This document shows, piece after piece, positions 29,297 to 38,357 of a stretch of 64,000 nt of DNA (its first letter is position 1; the number at the start of each line of letters is the position of its first letter). Source of the stretch: Corynebacterium pseudokroppenstedtii (GTDB lineage: Bacteria; Actinomycetota; Actinomycetes; Mycobacteriales; Mycobacteriaceae); assembly GCF_019754945.1 (NCBI RefSeq), contig NZ_JAEUWU010000001.1, forward strand, positions 558,001-622,000, in the 5' to 3' direction. The notes beneath the pieces were generated by a model. It ran no database searches. It had not been told where the DNA came from and was given only the letters and a program-made list of their open reading frames with translations. The position numbers were made by a program, and so were the translations under genes.

Positions 29297-31744
29297 GTGG
29301 TAGACCGCAGGGCCTTCCGGACGTCCCATCCGCGACATGCACGCACTCGGCTTGCGGCCGTCTTGCTGTGTGCCGGGCTTGGGGTAACCTCTGCTCCACA
29401 TGCCATGGCAGCGCCGAACGACGACCCCAATTCTGTCGCGTCGCTTGCCAACGATTTAACTCAGGCACAGAAAAAGCTGACTGAGCTGCAAAATGAACAA
29501 GGCGGCATCCGTCAAGAAGCAAATAAAACTGTGTATGAGCTGGATGAGGCCACCAGCGATGCAAACGATGCACAGGAGAAGGTTGTCCAAGCACGGGCGA
29601 GGCTCGATAAGTCCCAAAAGGATGTCGAGGAAGCCCAGGACAAGTTAAATTCCCTGTCGCGTTCGCAGTACACGCAGGGACAGGATTCCAATGCGGTAAC
29701 GATGGCAGCTGGGGAAGATGCCGTCGCTAATACTCTTGACCGCGCTTCATACTTGCGCACAGAGGCAGCGAAGCAGCGCAAAGTTGTCTCGCAGTTAGAC
29801 AAGGTGCGTACTCAAGCTGCTAATGAGGAGTCCTCTCTCCGCAAGCTGCTTGCCGACGCGTCCGCTAAGCGTAAGGACGCGAAGGAATCCAAGGATAAGG
29901 CTCTTGAAGCGATTCAGACAGCGTCACGAAAAGCAGCAGACCTGCAGAAATCTATCCAGGAAGCTGAAGCTCGCAAGAATGAGATCCAGTCACGCCTCGA
30001 CGAAGTAAAGGGCGACAAGACTGGTTCCTCTAGCAATTCACCTGCGGCACCGGCTCAGAACAACGCCAGTGACACAAGTGTGGCAGGTCCTTCCACCTCT
30101 GCTTCGGCAACGCAGGACAACAAACCGGCTTCGGATTCTGCGCCATCAGCTGATAACGCTGCTGACAACCAGGACAACTCGTCGGACGGTGCTTCGTCTG
30201 ACGACCAATCGAGCACAAGCTCTGCGCCTACAACGGAGCAATTAGCGTACGACACGGCTAATGACGCTGATGCGGGGACCGGCGAGCCCACACAGGAATC
30301 CACCGAGCCCTCGTCGGATGCAACTGCTAGTGGGTCAGACCAGTCATCCTCGGATGAGCCAGCCACGGCTTCGTCGGAGGACTCTGCCCAGGATCAGCAG
30401 GATTCTGCGCAGAATGACCAGGCAGACAGCTCCAGTGATGCAGATAATGCGGACGACCAGGGCGCTAAAGCTGACCAGAGCATCGACTACGCTGCTGCAG
30501 ACCAAACCGAGAAAGAGCGGTCCGAAGCTGCCGCCGACGCGAAACAGAAAGCTGATAACGCTTTAGCTGCCGCCAAGGATGCCAAGGAGAAGGAAGACAA
30601 CGGCGATCCAACCGTTGAGCAGGCACGTCAAAATGCAGCCAACCTTGCGACGATCGCTTCTGAGGCGGTCAAGCGTGTAGAAGAGTTGACCGAAAAGCTG
30701 CGGCAGATTCTGGGTGCTGCATTTGATTCCTCGTCTAACGACGCTGACAAGGCGCTCATCGGACTCACGTCGAGCGGTCTGGCGGCCTTAGCAGCCGGCC
30801 TGAAGGCAGGCCAGGAAGGAAACGACCCGGTTGCTGCCGCTGTTAATGGCGGACGTCAGGAAGCGCGCCAAGCGTGGAACCAGATTCAGAATCAGTCGGA
30901 TAACAGCGGCAACACCGGTAGCACTAACACCGGCTCGGGATCTGCGTCTACTGCAACGGGCACCACTGGCAGTGGCACCGGTAGCGACAACAGTGGGTCC
31001 ACAACCTCTGGTTCCAGTACGACAGGGTCTGACAACTCGAGTAATGATCAGAGCGGCAGCTCAACATCGTCGGGTAACACTGGCTCAACCAGCACTGATA
31101 CCAATAGTGATGGATCCGACTCAGACGACGAATCCACGTCGACTACTTCGCAACTAGTCAACGGTCTCAAGAACAACTCTGACGCCTTGAACCGAGTGAC
31201 CGACGGTACTGACCAAGCATCACTCGCTACCTCAATTGGCGGAGGAAACTCAGCAAATAGCTCCACGACAGGAACGACCAACACGGGCGACAATGCACAA
31301 ACCGCAACTAGTGGTTCTGCAGAAACCCGGATTAACGCCGTCATCGCTCGTGCGCAATCACAGCTAGGAGTGCGTTACTCCTGGGGTGGCGGAAACTACT
31401 ACGGTCCGACCGTCGGCATTAGGGATGGTGGAGTCGCTGACCAATACGGCGATTACGCTCACGCTGGTTTCGACTGCTCCGGCCTGGTTCTGTACGCCTT
31501 CTACATCGCTGGCTTCAAGTTGCCGCACTACACAGGAGCGCAATACCAATCGGGAACTCAGTATCCCGCTTCCCAGATGAAGCGCGGTGACCTGATCTTC
31601 TACGGTCCTAACGCTAGCCAGCACGTCGCGATCTACCTGGGCAACGACCAGATGATTGAGGCACCTGAGTCCGGCTCAGTCGTCAAGATCAGCCCAGTTC
31701 GCTATGGTGGCATGACTCCGAACGTTGTCCGGCTCATCTCATAA
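29297..31744 (+). CDS. secreted NlpC/P60 peptidoglycan hydrolase, RipA-like, with long low-complexity linkers
   Basis: About 815 residues. A Sec signal peptide ends in APHAMAAPN (around residue 40). Residues ~45-240 form a coiled coil like that of RipA. Then come about 180 residues rich in Ser/Asp/Gln/Ala, a shorter helical segment (EKERSEAAADAKQKADNAL region), and a Gly/Ser/Thr/Asn-rich linker of about 120 residues. The C-terminal ~135 residues are an NlpC/P60 endopeptidase: catalytic Cys in AGFDCSGLV and His in SQHVAIYLG. It would cut the D-Glu-mDAP bond in cell division. RipA itself is about 470 residues, so the linkers account for the size. GTG 29297 has AAAGGAG 7 nt upstream and is preferred to ATG 29267. 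Position after acn matches ripA in mycobacteria. Confidence 0.88.
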   Translation: MVDRRAFRTSHPRHARTRLAAVLLCAGLGVTSAPHAMAAPNDDPNSVASLANDLTQAQKKLTELQNEQGGIRQEANKTVYELDEATSDANDAQEKVVQARARLDKSQKDVEEAQDKLNSLSRSQYTQGQDSNAVTMAAGEDAVANTLDRASYLRTEAAKQRKVVSQLDKVRTQAANEESSLRKLLADASAKRKDAKESKDKALEAIQTASRKAADLQKSIQEAEARKNEIQSRLDEVKGDKTGSSSNSPAAPAQNNASDTSVAGPSTSASATQDNKPASDSAPSADNAADNQDNSSDGASSDDQSSTSSAPTTEQLAYDTANDADAGTGEPTQESTEPSSDATASGSDQSSSDEPATASSEDSAQDQQDSAQNDQADSSSDADNADDQGAKADQSIDYAAADQTEKERSEAAADAKQKADNALAAAKDAKEKEDNGDPTVEQARQNAANLATIASEAVKRVEELTEKLRQILGAAFDSSSNDADKALIGLTSSGLAALAAGLKAGQEGNDPVAAAVNGGRQEARQAWNQIQNQSDNSGNTGSTNTGSGSASTATGTTGSGTGSDNSGSTTSGSSTTGSDNSSNDQSGSSTSSGNTGSTSTDTNSDGSDSDDESTSTTSQLVNGLKNNSDALNRVTDGTDQASLATSIGGGNSANSSTTGTTNTGDNAQTATSGSAETRINAVIARAQSQLGVRYSWGGGNYYGPTVGIRDGGVADQYGDYAHAGFDCSGLVLYAFYIAGFKLPHYTGAQYQSGTQYPASQMKRGDLIFYGPNASQHVAIYLGNDQMIEAPESGSVVKISPVRYGGMTPNVVRLIS

Positions 31745-31900
31745 ACTAGGCTAGGTCTGCACTCCACACGCACTGCTCACTCGCGTCCTTATCGACGCGG
31801 GGATCACCTTGCCGGTACGGTCGTGTACTGGCACGGCACGAGCGCAGCGTGTGGCTTTTGCCGTTAACACCATTGTCTACTGAGAATTGAGACTGTTGAG

Positions 31901-33082
31901 ATGGCCATAAACGATGCCCCGGCGTTGACAGAACGGCCTGGCCGGAAGGACGATCGACCGGCACACAACCAGATCAACGCCAACAATTGTGGCAACTCAC
32001 AGACCAGTGAGTATCCCGTTGAAGCTATCGTTGTTGCCTCATTCGGTGGCCCGGAGGGGCTGGACGATATTCGTCCTTTTCTCGAAAATGTAACCAGGGG
32101 TCGTGGCATCCCTCCCGAGCGTCTCGACGAAGTGGGAGAGCACTATCACCACTTCAACGGCATCAGCCCTCTGAACGGTCTAAACCGCGAAATCATTAGA
32201 CACGTCGAAGAAGAACTTGAAAAGCAGGGGCGCAATCTCCCTGTGTATTTCGCTAACCGCAATTGGCATCCATTCTGGAATGAGACCATCGAGAAGATGT
32301 CTCACGACGGAATTCGCCATGCGCTTGTATTTGCCACCTCTGCATGGGCTGGGTACTCGGGATGCCGTCAATACGACGAGGACATTGAAAAAGCACGGCG
32401 TCATTGCCAGGAGCAGGGGATTACGCCCCCGGATTTAACGAAACTGCGTCAGTTTTATGACCACCCAGAGTTCATCGAGGCTGAGGCAGAAGCGGTCCAA
32501 GAGGCACTCGCCAAAATACCCAGTGACAAGAGAGAGAACTGTCGAATAGTGTTCACAGCTCACTCTATTCCGGTCTCCGCGGATAAGACGTCCGGAAACC
32601 CAGGTGATGGGGACTACCTGTATTCACGACAGATTTATGAGGCAGCACATTTAACTGCCGCCAAACTTGGACTGTCGGACGATGATTTCGACCTCGTGTG
32701 GCAATCGCGTTCCGGCCCCCCACACATCCCGTGGTTGGAACCCGATATTGTGGATCATATTTCAGCACTCCATGACCAGGGGATTCCGGCTGCGGTTGTA
32801 TCTCCTATTGGGTTCGTATCGGACCACGTAGAAGTGGCATGGGACCTTGACACTGAACTTGCTCATGAGGCAAAAGATTTTGATATGGCCATCGAGCGGG
32901 CAGCAACGGTGGGGCCAACGCAGCGATTCACCCGGATGATCATCGATTTGATCGATGAATACATCGAAGGCAGAGAGCCTCTCCGCCTCGGCGTCGAGCC
33001 CCAGCATGGGTGCAGCCTCAACGGAGTCCCGTGCTTTGATAACTGCTGTGTTCCCCCAGCAAAGCATAAGCACCACAAATAG
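31901..33082 (+). CDS. hemH: ferrochelatase (coproporphyrin/protoporphyrin)
   Basis: Inserts Fe2+ into the porphyrin; in actinobacteria the substrate is coproporphyrin III, so cpfC is an alternative name. 393 residues. An extended polar N-terminus of about 35 residues precedes VVASFGGPEG; the porphyrin-binding GISPLNGLNREI and the metal-binding His in VFTAHSIPVSA are present. The C-terminus HGCSLNGVPCFDNCC has four Cys, which in several actinobacterial ferrochelatases bind a [2Fe-2S] cluster. A weak ribosome binding site precedes ATG 31901. In mycobacteria fabG1-inhA lie between the rip genes and hemH; they are absent here. Confidence 0.94.
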   Translation: MAINDAPALTERPGRKDDRPAHNQINANNCGNSQTSEYPVEAIVVASFGGPEGLDDIRPFLENVTRGRGIPPERLDEVGEHYHHFNGISPLNGLNREIIRHVEEELEKQGRNLPVYFANRNWHPFWNETIEKMSHDGIRHALVFATSAWAGYSGCRQYDEDIEKARRHCQEQGITPPDLTKLRQFYDHPEFIEAEAEAVQEALAKIPSDKRENCRIVFTAHSIPVSADKTSGNPGDGDYLYSRQIYEAAHLTAAKLGLSDDDFDLVWQSRSGPPHIPWLEPDIVDHISALHDQGIPAAVVSPIGFVSDHVEVAWDLDTELAHEAKDFDMAIERAATVGPTQRFTRMIIDLIDEYIEGREPLRLGVEPQHGCSLNGVPCFDNCCVPPAKHKHHK

Positions 33083-33089
33083 CCACAGA

Positions 33090-33129
33090 GATTACCTAGG
33101 GATCGATCATCTTGGTATCGATTACCTAG
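33090..33129. repeat. short direct repeat after hemH
   Basis: GATTACCTAGG occurs twice, at about 33090 and 33119, about 29 bp apart, within a small palindrome-rich stretch (ATCGAT, CCTAGG, GGTACC). It lies between the ends of two convergent genes. Function unknown. Confidence 0.5.
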
Positions 33130-33901
33130 GTACCGCACGAAGCATCTCGCGGACAGCGTAATCCAGCGAGGCTATCCGCGCCTGCCGAATAACCCTGAGC
33201 AAGGGGAGGACGTGTTCGTCCCACGTTGCTCCATTGTCGGTAGCGCGCGCGGTATCAATAATTGCTGACAAATGATCAGCCCGCGCAGAGAGTTTCTCTG
33301 CTCTCGGATTAAAACCTGCAGGAAAACCAGCGGAGTCATAAAAATCCGTCAGAGTTCCCACCCGAAGCCGCACATCCGGGACATCAGCAATAGCTGCTCG
33401 CATCGATGTAATCATCGACGCAGCGTTCCTCGTAGCCTCAGAAAGAGCTAAATCAGCTTCACCAATCGCTGGTGCCGGAGGAGCCGGCACGTCTTCCCCA
33501 ATCGACGACGCCGTTAAACGTGGGATCCCGTCGGAACGAGAGGGAATAACCAATACGCGCGAATCTGGATCCCCAGACGAAATCACCAATCCCGCTCCCG
33601 CGCGGGAAATAGCCTTCTGGTCATCCGAATGACCGGGCACGTGCGGAGGATCACCGGGCGCTGCCAAAACTATACGGACGAGCGGGTCGTCGGCAGTGTG
33701 ATCCGAATAATCCGACGCGGCCTGTCGGAGTTCACCCAAGAAGTGGACCATCTCGTTGCGCGGAAGTGAATAAAGATCATGCCACGCATCAATAGTGTCG
33801 TCCGTCGACGCCTCACCAATGAGCCAAAACGCTGTCCATGCTGCTAGACGGTGGATGCGCGCCCACTCATTGCATAGGCCCGAGATAGTTGACACATTCA
33901 T
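33122..33901 (-). CDS. conserved hypothetical protein
   Basis: About 259 residues, not recognised. The N-terminus is mainly helical (WARIHRLAAWTAFWLIGE), followed by a mixed region with DDPLVRIVLAAPGDPP and VLVIPSRSDGIPRL, then a helical C-terminal half (LALSEATRNAASMITSMRAAI; RADHLSAIIDTARA). No signal peptide, membrane segment or metal motif. ATG 33901 is preferred to GTG 33919, on weak evidence. It diverges from the DUF3097 gene, with a palindrome CACGG-AATA-CCGTG (33924-33937) between them. Confidence 0.7.
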   Translation of the reverse strand: MNVSTISGLCNEWARIHRLAAWTAFWLIGEASTDDTIDAWHDLYSLPRNEMVHFLGELRQAASDYSDHTADDPLVRIVLAAPGDPPHVPGHSDDQKAISRAGAGLVISSGDPDSRVLVIPSRSDGIPRLTASSIGEDVPAPPAPAIGEADLALSEATRNAASMITSMRAAIADVPDVRLRVGTLTDFYDSAGFPAGFNPRAEKLSARADHLSAIIDTARATDNGATWDEHVLPLLRVIRQARIASLDYAVREMLRAVPR

Positions 33902-33982
33902 GGCGTGCCACCATAGCACCTCGCACGGAATACCGTGTCCTCATCTCATCAGGTTCGCGTCACCTCAGTACACTTCCTCGGT

Positions 33983-34813
33983 ATGAGTTTCCACGACCGC
34001 TATTCAGGTGACATCTATGCCGGGCATCCGCACTCCAAGCCGCGCGAGTTCCCCGTACTCCCAGCTAAACCTGGCTTAGTGGTTGAAGATATCGCCAGTG
34101 GTTATGTGGGAGCGATCGTCGAATTTGAGCGGACATACGACGGAGATTTCGTTCGGTTGGAGGACCGATACCGACGAACGCGTCTGTTCAAAATGCGCAA
34201 AGGCGCGTTCCTCTACGAGGGAAAACCCGTCACATTAGTCCACTATGTTCCACCAAAAAGTCCTCGACAACAACGGAGCGCATCCGGATCACGGCGTGTA
34301 GAAAATTTGCGTGCCAAAGTGGCTGCGCCATCACGAATCTGGGTCGAAGGCGTCCATGACGCAGCAATTGTGGAGCGTATATGGGGCCATGATCTTCGCG
34401 TAGAAGGCGTCGTCGTGGAGTATCTGGAGGGGCTCGATAATGCACCACAACGGGTACAAGAATTTCATCCCACCGCCCAGCGTCGTATCGGTATCCTCGC
34501 CGACCACTTAGTTGAGGGTTCAAAGGAATCGCTATTGACCCGGGAGCTCGGTCCGCATGTCATGGTGACTGGTCACCCGTTTATCGACATCTGGGCGGCC
34601 GTCAAACCATCCTCCATCGGTATCAAGGCGTGGCCCGACGTTCCTTATGGTGAGGATTGGAAGACGGGTGTGTGCCGACGGCTCGGATGGTCGGATCCCA
34701 AAGAGGGGTGGAACCGCGTCTATAACAGCGTGAATTCGTTCCGAGACGTCGATTCATCGCTCATTGGCGCAGTTGAACGACTGGTCGATTTTGTCACCGT
34801 CGGACCCAAGTAG
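33983..34813 (+). CDS. DUF3097 family protein with TOPRIM-like signature
   Basis: About 276 residues, an actinobacterial family of unknown function. The N-terminal third is small beta-rich (VVEDIASGYVGAIVEFE; VRLEDRYRRTRLFKM). From about residue 115, RIWVEGVHDAAIVERIWG followed by a later ILADH resembles the TOPRIM pattern (conserved Glu, then an acidic pair) of DNA primases and topoisomerases; this is my inference. ATG 33983 starts MSFHDRYSGDIYAG like homologues, and TACACT lies 8 nt upstream, a leaderless arrangement; the frame is open upstream to 33935. Confidence 0.85.
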   Translation: MSFHDRYSGDIYAGHPHSKPREFPVLPAKPGLVVEDIASGYVGAIVEFERTYDGDFVRLEDRYRRTRLFKMRKGAFLYEGKPVTLVHYVPPKSPRQQRSASGSRRVENLRAKVAAPSRIWVEGVHDAAIVERIWGHDLRVEGVVVEYLEGLDNAPQRVQEFHPTAQRRIGILADHLVEGSKESLLTRELGPHVMVTGHPFIDIWAAVKPSSIGIKAWPDVPYGEDWKTGVCRRLGWSDPKEGWNRVYNSVNSFRDVDSSLIGAVERLVDFVTVGPK

Positions 34814-34865
34814 GCAGAAACTACAACCCTGTTTTCTGTCATAGCCTTTCTGTACGCTGGACACC

Positions 34866-35300
34866 GTGAATGCCTTGGTGTGGTTTATCGGTGCGGTACT
34901 TCTGGCTGTGCTGGAGCTTTTCGGTGGCGATTTCGCACTACTGATGTTGGCCGGCGGTGCTCTCGCCGCAGCAGGTGTGTCCTTTTTCCAGGCCCCACTC
35001 TGGGTCTCAGTCGTTGTTTTCGCTGTTGTGTCATTAACGCTCATGTTCGTTCTTCGTCCGTTTTTAAAGCGCAAACTGACTGAAAAGACCGAAACAGCGG
35101 ATTTCTCAACGCGAGCCTTGGTGGGAACAACAGGGGAGACCGTCGAGCAGATTTCGTCGTCATCGGGGATCGTTCGGCTCAATGGGGATTTCTGGTCCGC
35201 TCGAAGTGCCTTTCATGACGACGTTTTCAAACCTGGTGACACCGTCGTGGTGAGCCGCATTGAAGGCAACACAGCTTTTGTCTTAGAAAGGAGGGATTAG
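34866..35300 (+). CDS. NfeD-like membrane protein
   Basis: 144 residues: two membrane helices at about 5-25 and 40-62 and a C-terminal OB-fold domain (ALVGTTGETVEQISSSSGIVRLNGDFW). NfeD proteins work with SPFH/stomatin proteins, whose gene follows 3 bp after the stop codon. GTG 34866 lies 7 nt after TACGCT: probably a leaderless operon. Confidence 0.92.
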   Translation: MNALVWFIGAVLLAVLELFGGDFALLMLAGGALAAAGVSFFQAPLWVSVVVFAVVSLTLMFVLRPFLKRKLTEKTETADFSTRALVGTTGETVEQISSSSGIVRLNGDFWSARSAFHDDVFKPGDTVVVSRIEGNTAFVLERRD

Positions 35301-35303
35301 TTC

Positions 35304-36549
35304 ATGAGCGCTGGCACTATCGTGATCGCAGCCATCATTGTGGTCATCGTCCTGATCATCATGATGTCTATCAAGTTGGTCCCACAGGGGACAGCGGCAG
35401 TTATTGAACGGCTCGGGCGGTATACCAAAACTGTCGAAGGGGGGGATAACGTTCCTCATTCCATTTGTCGACCGTGTTCGATCCCGTGTGGATACTCGCG
35501 AACGTGTGGTCAGCTTCCCGCCGCAGGCGGTGATTACGCAGGATAACTTGACCGTGGCAATTGACACCGTGGTGACGTTCCAAATAAACGACCCCATGCA
35601 CTCCATCTACGGCGTGGATAACTACCTCACCGGTGTTGAGCAGACCACGACGGCGACGCTTCGTGATGTCGTGGGTGGGATGACGCTGGAAGAGACTTTA
35701 ACGTCGCGCGAGGTCATTAATAGACGGCTCCGTGGTGAACTGGATAACGCCACGACAAAGTGGGGGCTGCGTATTAGTCGAGTCGAGCTTAAAGCGATTG
35801 ATCCGCCACCGTCGATTCAGCAGTCGATGGAAAAGCAGATGAAAGCAGACCGCGAAAAGCGCGCCATGATTTTGACTGCGGAGGGTCAGCGCGAGGCTGA
35901 TATCAAGACTGCCGAAGGTGAAAAACAAGCTCGTATCCTTGCCGCCGAAGGCGAAAAGCATGCTGCCATCTTGCAAGCGGAAGCCGAGCGCCAGGCTGAG
36001 ATCCTTCGCGCCGAAGGACAGCGAGCAGCCCGTTACCTACGCGCACAGGGTGAAGCGCGCTCCATTCGTAAGGTGAATGCTGCGATCAAAACCTCGCAGG
36101 TCACGCCGGATGTTCTCGCTTTCCAATACCTCCAAAAGCTTCCTGAGATGGCTGAAGGATCTGCCAACAAGATGTGGTTGATTCCGTCGCAATTCGGTGA
36201 TGCCCTGGAGTCCTTCACCAAGCAGTTCTCGGACAAGGATTCCGATGGGGTATTCCGCTATGAAGCTCCTAGTGTCGACGAGGAGACCAAGGCTGAGGCA
36301 GCGACGGATGAGGATGACGATTGGTTTACCACTCAGTCTGCCCCTGAAATCGCCAAAGCCGTCGCTGAGGCAAATGCGGTCGCGAACAAAACGGTGGATG
36401 ATCCATTAGACAGCGCTTTGGCCGCTAAGCGAAACACGGCGAAGAAGCTGGGAGAAGATCCTTCCACTGCGGGTTCAGAGAGCATCGACGTTGCCGATTC
36501 TGAGGATCAACCGAACGTCGATTCGCCGGAGGACACGTCGGAGAAGTAG
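35304..36549 (+). pseudogene. SPFH/stomatin-like protein gene, frameshifted at a G7 run
   Basis: Two frames together encode one stomatin/prohibitin-like protein. The first (from ATG 35304, with GGAGG 9 nt upstream) gives the membrane anchor AIIVVIVLIIMMSIKLVPQG and the SPFH start to TKTVEGG; the second continues with ITFLIPFVDRVRSRVDTRERV through the SPFH domain, an Ala/Glu-rich coiled coil (about residues 165-250) and an acidic tail, ending 36549. Removing one G from the run at 35439-35445 restores an unbroken protein of about 414 residues. This may be a sequencing error, a real mutation or slippage-based on/off switching. It works with the adjacent NfeD. Confidence 0.88.
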
Positions 36550-37155
36550 TTAAAGTTCCTCTGCCCGGGTTAAGAGGTGGACGGCAAGGTCCCATCCTGC
36601 TTGTTCTGCCTGCCAGCCCGCGGCAACGAGACGCTGTGACATTGCTTGCTTAGAGATACCGAGCTCTGCCGCAGCGTCGTTTTGTGTATATCCCTGCCGC
36701 ATAAGCGCTGTTGCTTCTCGGCCTTCCTCAGTCCTCCGGGTTAGCACATGGCCGATCAAAGAAAACGCCGCGGAAATATCTGAAGCGAGCTCTGAACTTG
36801 CGATGGAAGAGTTCTGGGAGATCGTGGCTATTGACGCGCCCACCGTACCGGCACGTTTACCTGTACAGCTACGGGCGACAACGGACGGATCGTGCCCTCC
36901 GATCCCAATCCCGATGGCCCACTCACCGGCAGACAGGAAAGCCATCACTACTTGGGCTTCAGATTCTGCGTCGCGAGTAAGGAGCGAAATCTCTTCCACG
37001 CCTTCCACGGTGGACTTGAGAACGCCCGGCAGGTGCTCCATAGCCTGAGCACTATTCTTCACGTATTCCGCCCGTCTCATTGTCCGTCCACGGAACCGAG
37101 CGTGCACTGCAAAAAGTGATCGAGCCGACGTTCCTCGCGTGTGAGCCATTGCCAT
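36550..37155 (-). CDS. hypothetical protein with C-terminal helix-turn-helix
   Basis: 201 residues. The C-terminal part REATALMRQGYTQNDAAAELGISKQAMSQRL (about residues 148-180) is a sigma-70-region-4/MarR-like helix-turn-helix, so DNA binding is likely. The N-terminal part (SLFAVHARFRGR; WAIGIGIGGHDPSVVARS) is not recognised. ATG 37155 or ATG 37149 may be the start. Convergent with the SPFH gene (stop codons adjacent), and in line with the downstream-lying TVP38 gene on the same strand. Confidence 0.72.
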   Translation of the reverse strand: MAMAHTRGTSARSLFAVHARFRGRTMRRAEYVKNSAQAMEHLPGVLKSTVEGVEEISLLTRDAESEAQVVMAFLSAGEWAIGIGIGGHDPSVVARSCTGKRAGTVGASIATISQNSSIASSELASDISAAFSLIGHVLTRRTEEGREATALMRQGYTQNDAAAELGISKQAMSQRLVAAGWQAEQAGWDLAVHLLTRAEEL

Positions 37156-37168
37156 GGAGTCAAGGATA

Positions 37169-38086
37169 CTAGCTTGTCCTATTCATATGCGTTCCAGTCG
37201 TCGTGTCGTCAGTATTCACACGTGGCGGCCGCGCGATGTCCGTAATCAAGCCGGTCAGGCCGACCCCAAAAAGTACGACGCTGATCAAAATCGTTAAGGG
37301 GCTACCTTGTCCCGCCGCGGCGTCGCCAACGAGAACGGTGGCGATCGTGCCAGGAGCGGATCCGACTATCGTCGCCAAAGTAAAGGGAAGCGCTTTGATC
37401 GACGACAGAGCGCACACGTAGTTCAGGACGGAAAATGGGACGGCGGCAATCATACGGAGGGAGCCAACCGCCAGCCAGCCCCGGCGTCGTAAATGGGCAT
37501 TAACCCCGTCGACAGCGGGGTGGGTGAGACGGGACTGCACCCAGTCTCGTCCGAGGCGGCGGACAATGAGTAGGGATAATAACGCTGAGCACCCCGTCGA
37601 TATCAGCGCGACACCTATGCCAATGAGTGGACCGAAGAGCACGCCGCAGCTGAGGGTAAAAACCGTCCGGGGTATCGGAAATTGGGTAGCGAGAATATAA
37701 ACAGTCGAAAAGGCAAAGGGAAACCACCATCCAGCTCCCACGGACCAATCCCTGAAGGTGGTCACCGAGGGAAGTGGAACGACGAATAGCGCTGCCACCA
37801 GTACAACAAGGATGACAACACTCAGTACTTGATTGAGACGCGTCCAGCGCAACCACCCATGACACACGTCACGAATGATGACGCCGATGATGTTGAGGAA
37901 CTGCGCCAATGCTCGTGACGTTGCTGTAACGGCACGATGAATCCAGGATCGTCGGCTAGGTGGTTCGGCCTGAGGATCGGGTTGAGTCACCACGTCACGT
38001 CGTTGCATAACGTGGGCAAGCCTACCTTCTGGTGACTCGGTGGATGAGAAAGGTGACCCCAGACTGTGGCTCACACTATTCACCAC
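37169..38086 (-). CDS. TVP38/TMEM64 (VTT domain) membrane protein
   Basis: 305 residues. A polar N-terminus of about 80 residues precedes about six membrane segments; the VTT/SNARE-associated core is visible as YILATQFPIPRTVFTLSCGVLFGPLIG and MIAAVPFSVLNYVCALSSIKALPFTLAT. DedA-superfamily relatives act as lipid scramblases or transporters; the substrate here is unknown. The start is uncertain: 38086 gives the longest product, ATG 38008 a shorter one. Confidence 0.85.
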   Translation of the reverse strand: MVNSVSHSLGSPFSSTESPEGRLAHVMQRRDVVTQPDPQAEPPSRRSWIHRAVTATSRALAQFLNIIGVIIRDVCHGWLRWTRLNQVLSVVILVVLVAALFVVPLPSVTTFRDWSVGAGWWFPFAFSTVYILATQFPIPRTVFTLSCGVLFGPLIGIGVALISTGCSALLSLLIVRRLGRDWVQSRLTHPAVDGVNAHLRRRGWLAVGSLRMIAAVPFSVLNYVCALSSIKALPFTLATIVGSAPGTIATVLVGDAAAGQGSPLTILISVVLFGVGLTGLITDIARPPRVNTDDTTTGTHMNRTS

Positions 38087-38321
38087 ACATAGGGGAGAAG
38101 TACGTCACATCGCGCTGAAATTGACAGATAAATCGCTATCAAGCGGGCGATAACGACGTGTAGTCGGGAAAATATCAACCAATGGGGACTACCCTGAGAA
38201 GGGAGTGGACGACGTGCAGGCTCCGTTGTGTTTAACGAAAACACCTGCAAGATAACCGTTATGTATGGTGTTGCCACAACATCGCTGAGCTAGACCACTG
38301 CACCGGTTCACCTGAAATGAT

Positions 38322-38327
38322 TAATCT
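38322..38327 (+). promoter_or_regulatory. candidate -10 box of mutAB
   Basis: TAATCT about 30 bp before the mutA start; no strong -35. The 230 bp upstream show no operator I can name. Confidence 0.35.
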
Positions 38328-38357
38328 ACTTTGAACGACCAGGACGGAGGGTCAGTT

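Noticed and set aside
31741..31760. DtxR-like sequence (ACTAGGCTAGGT) before hemH
   Set aside because: Only a partial half-site of the 19-bp consensus, and far from a recognisable promoter.
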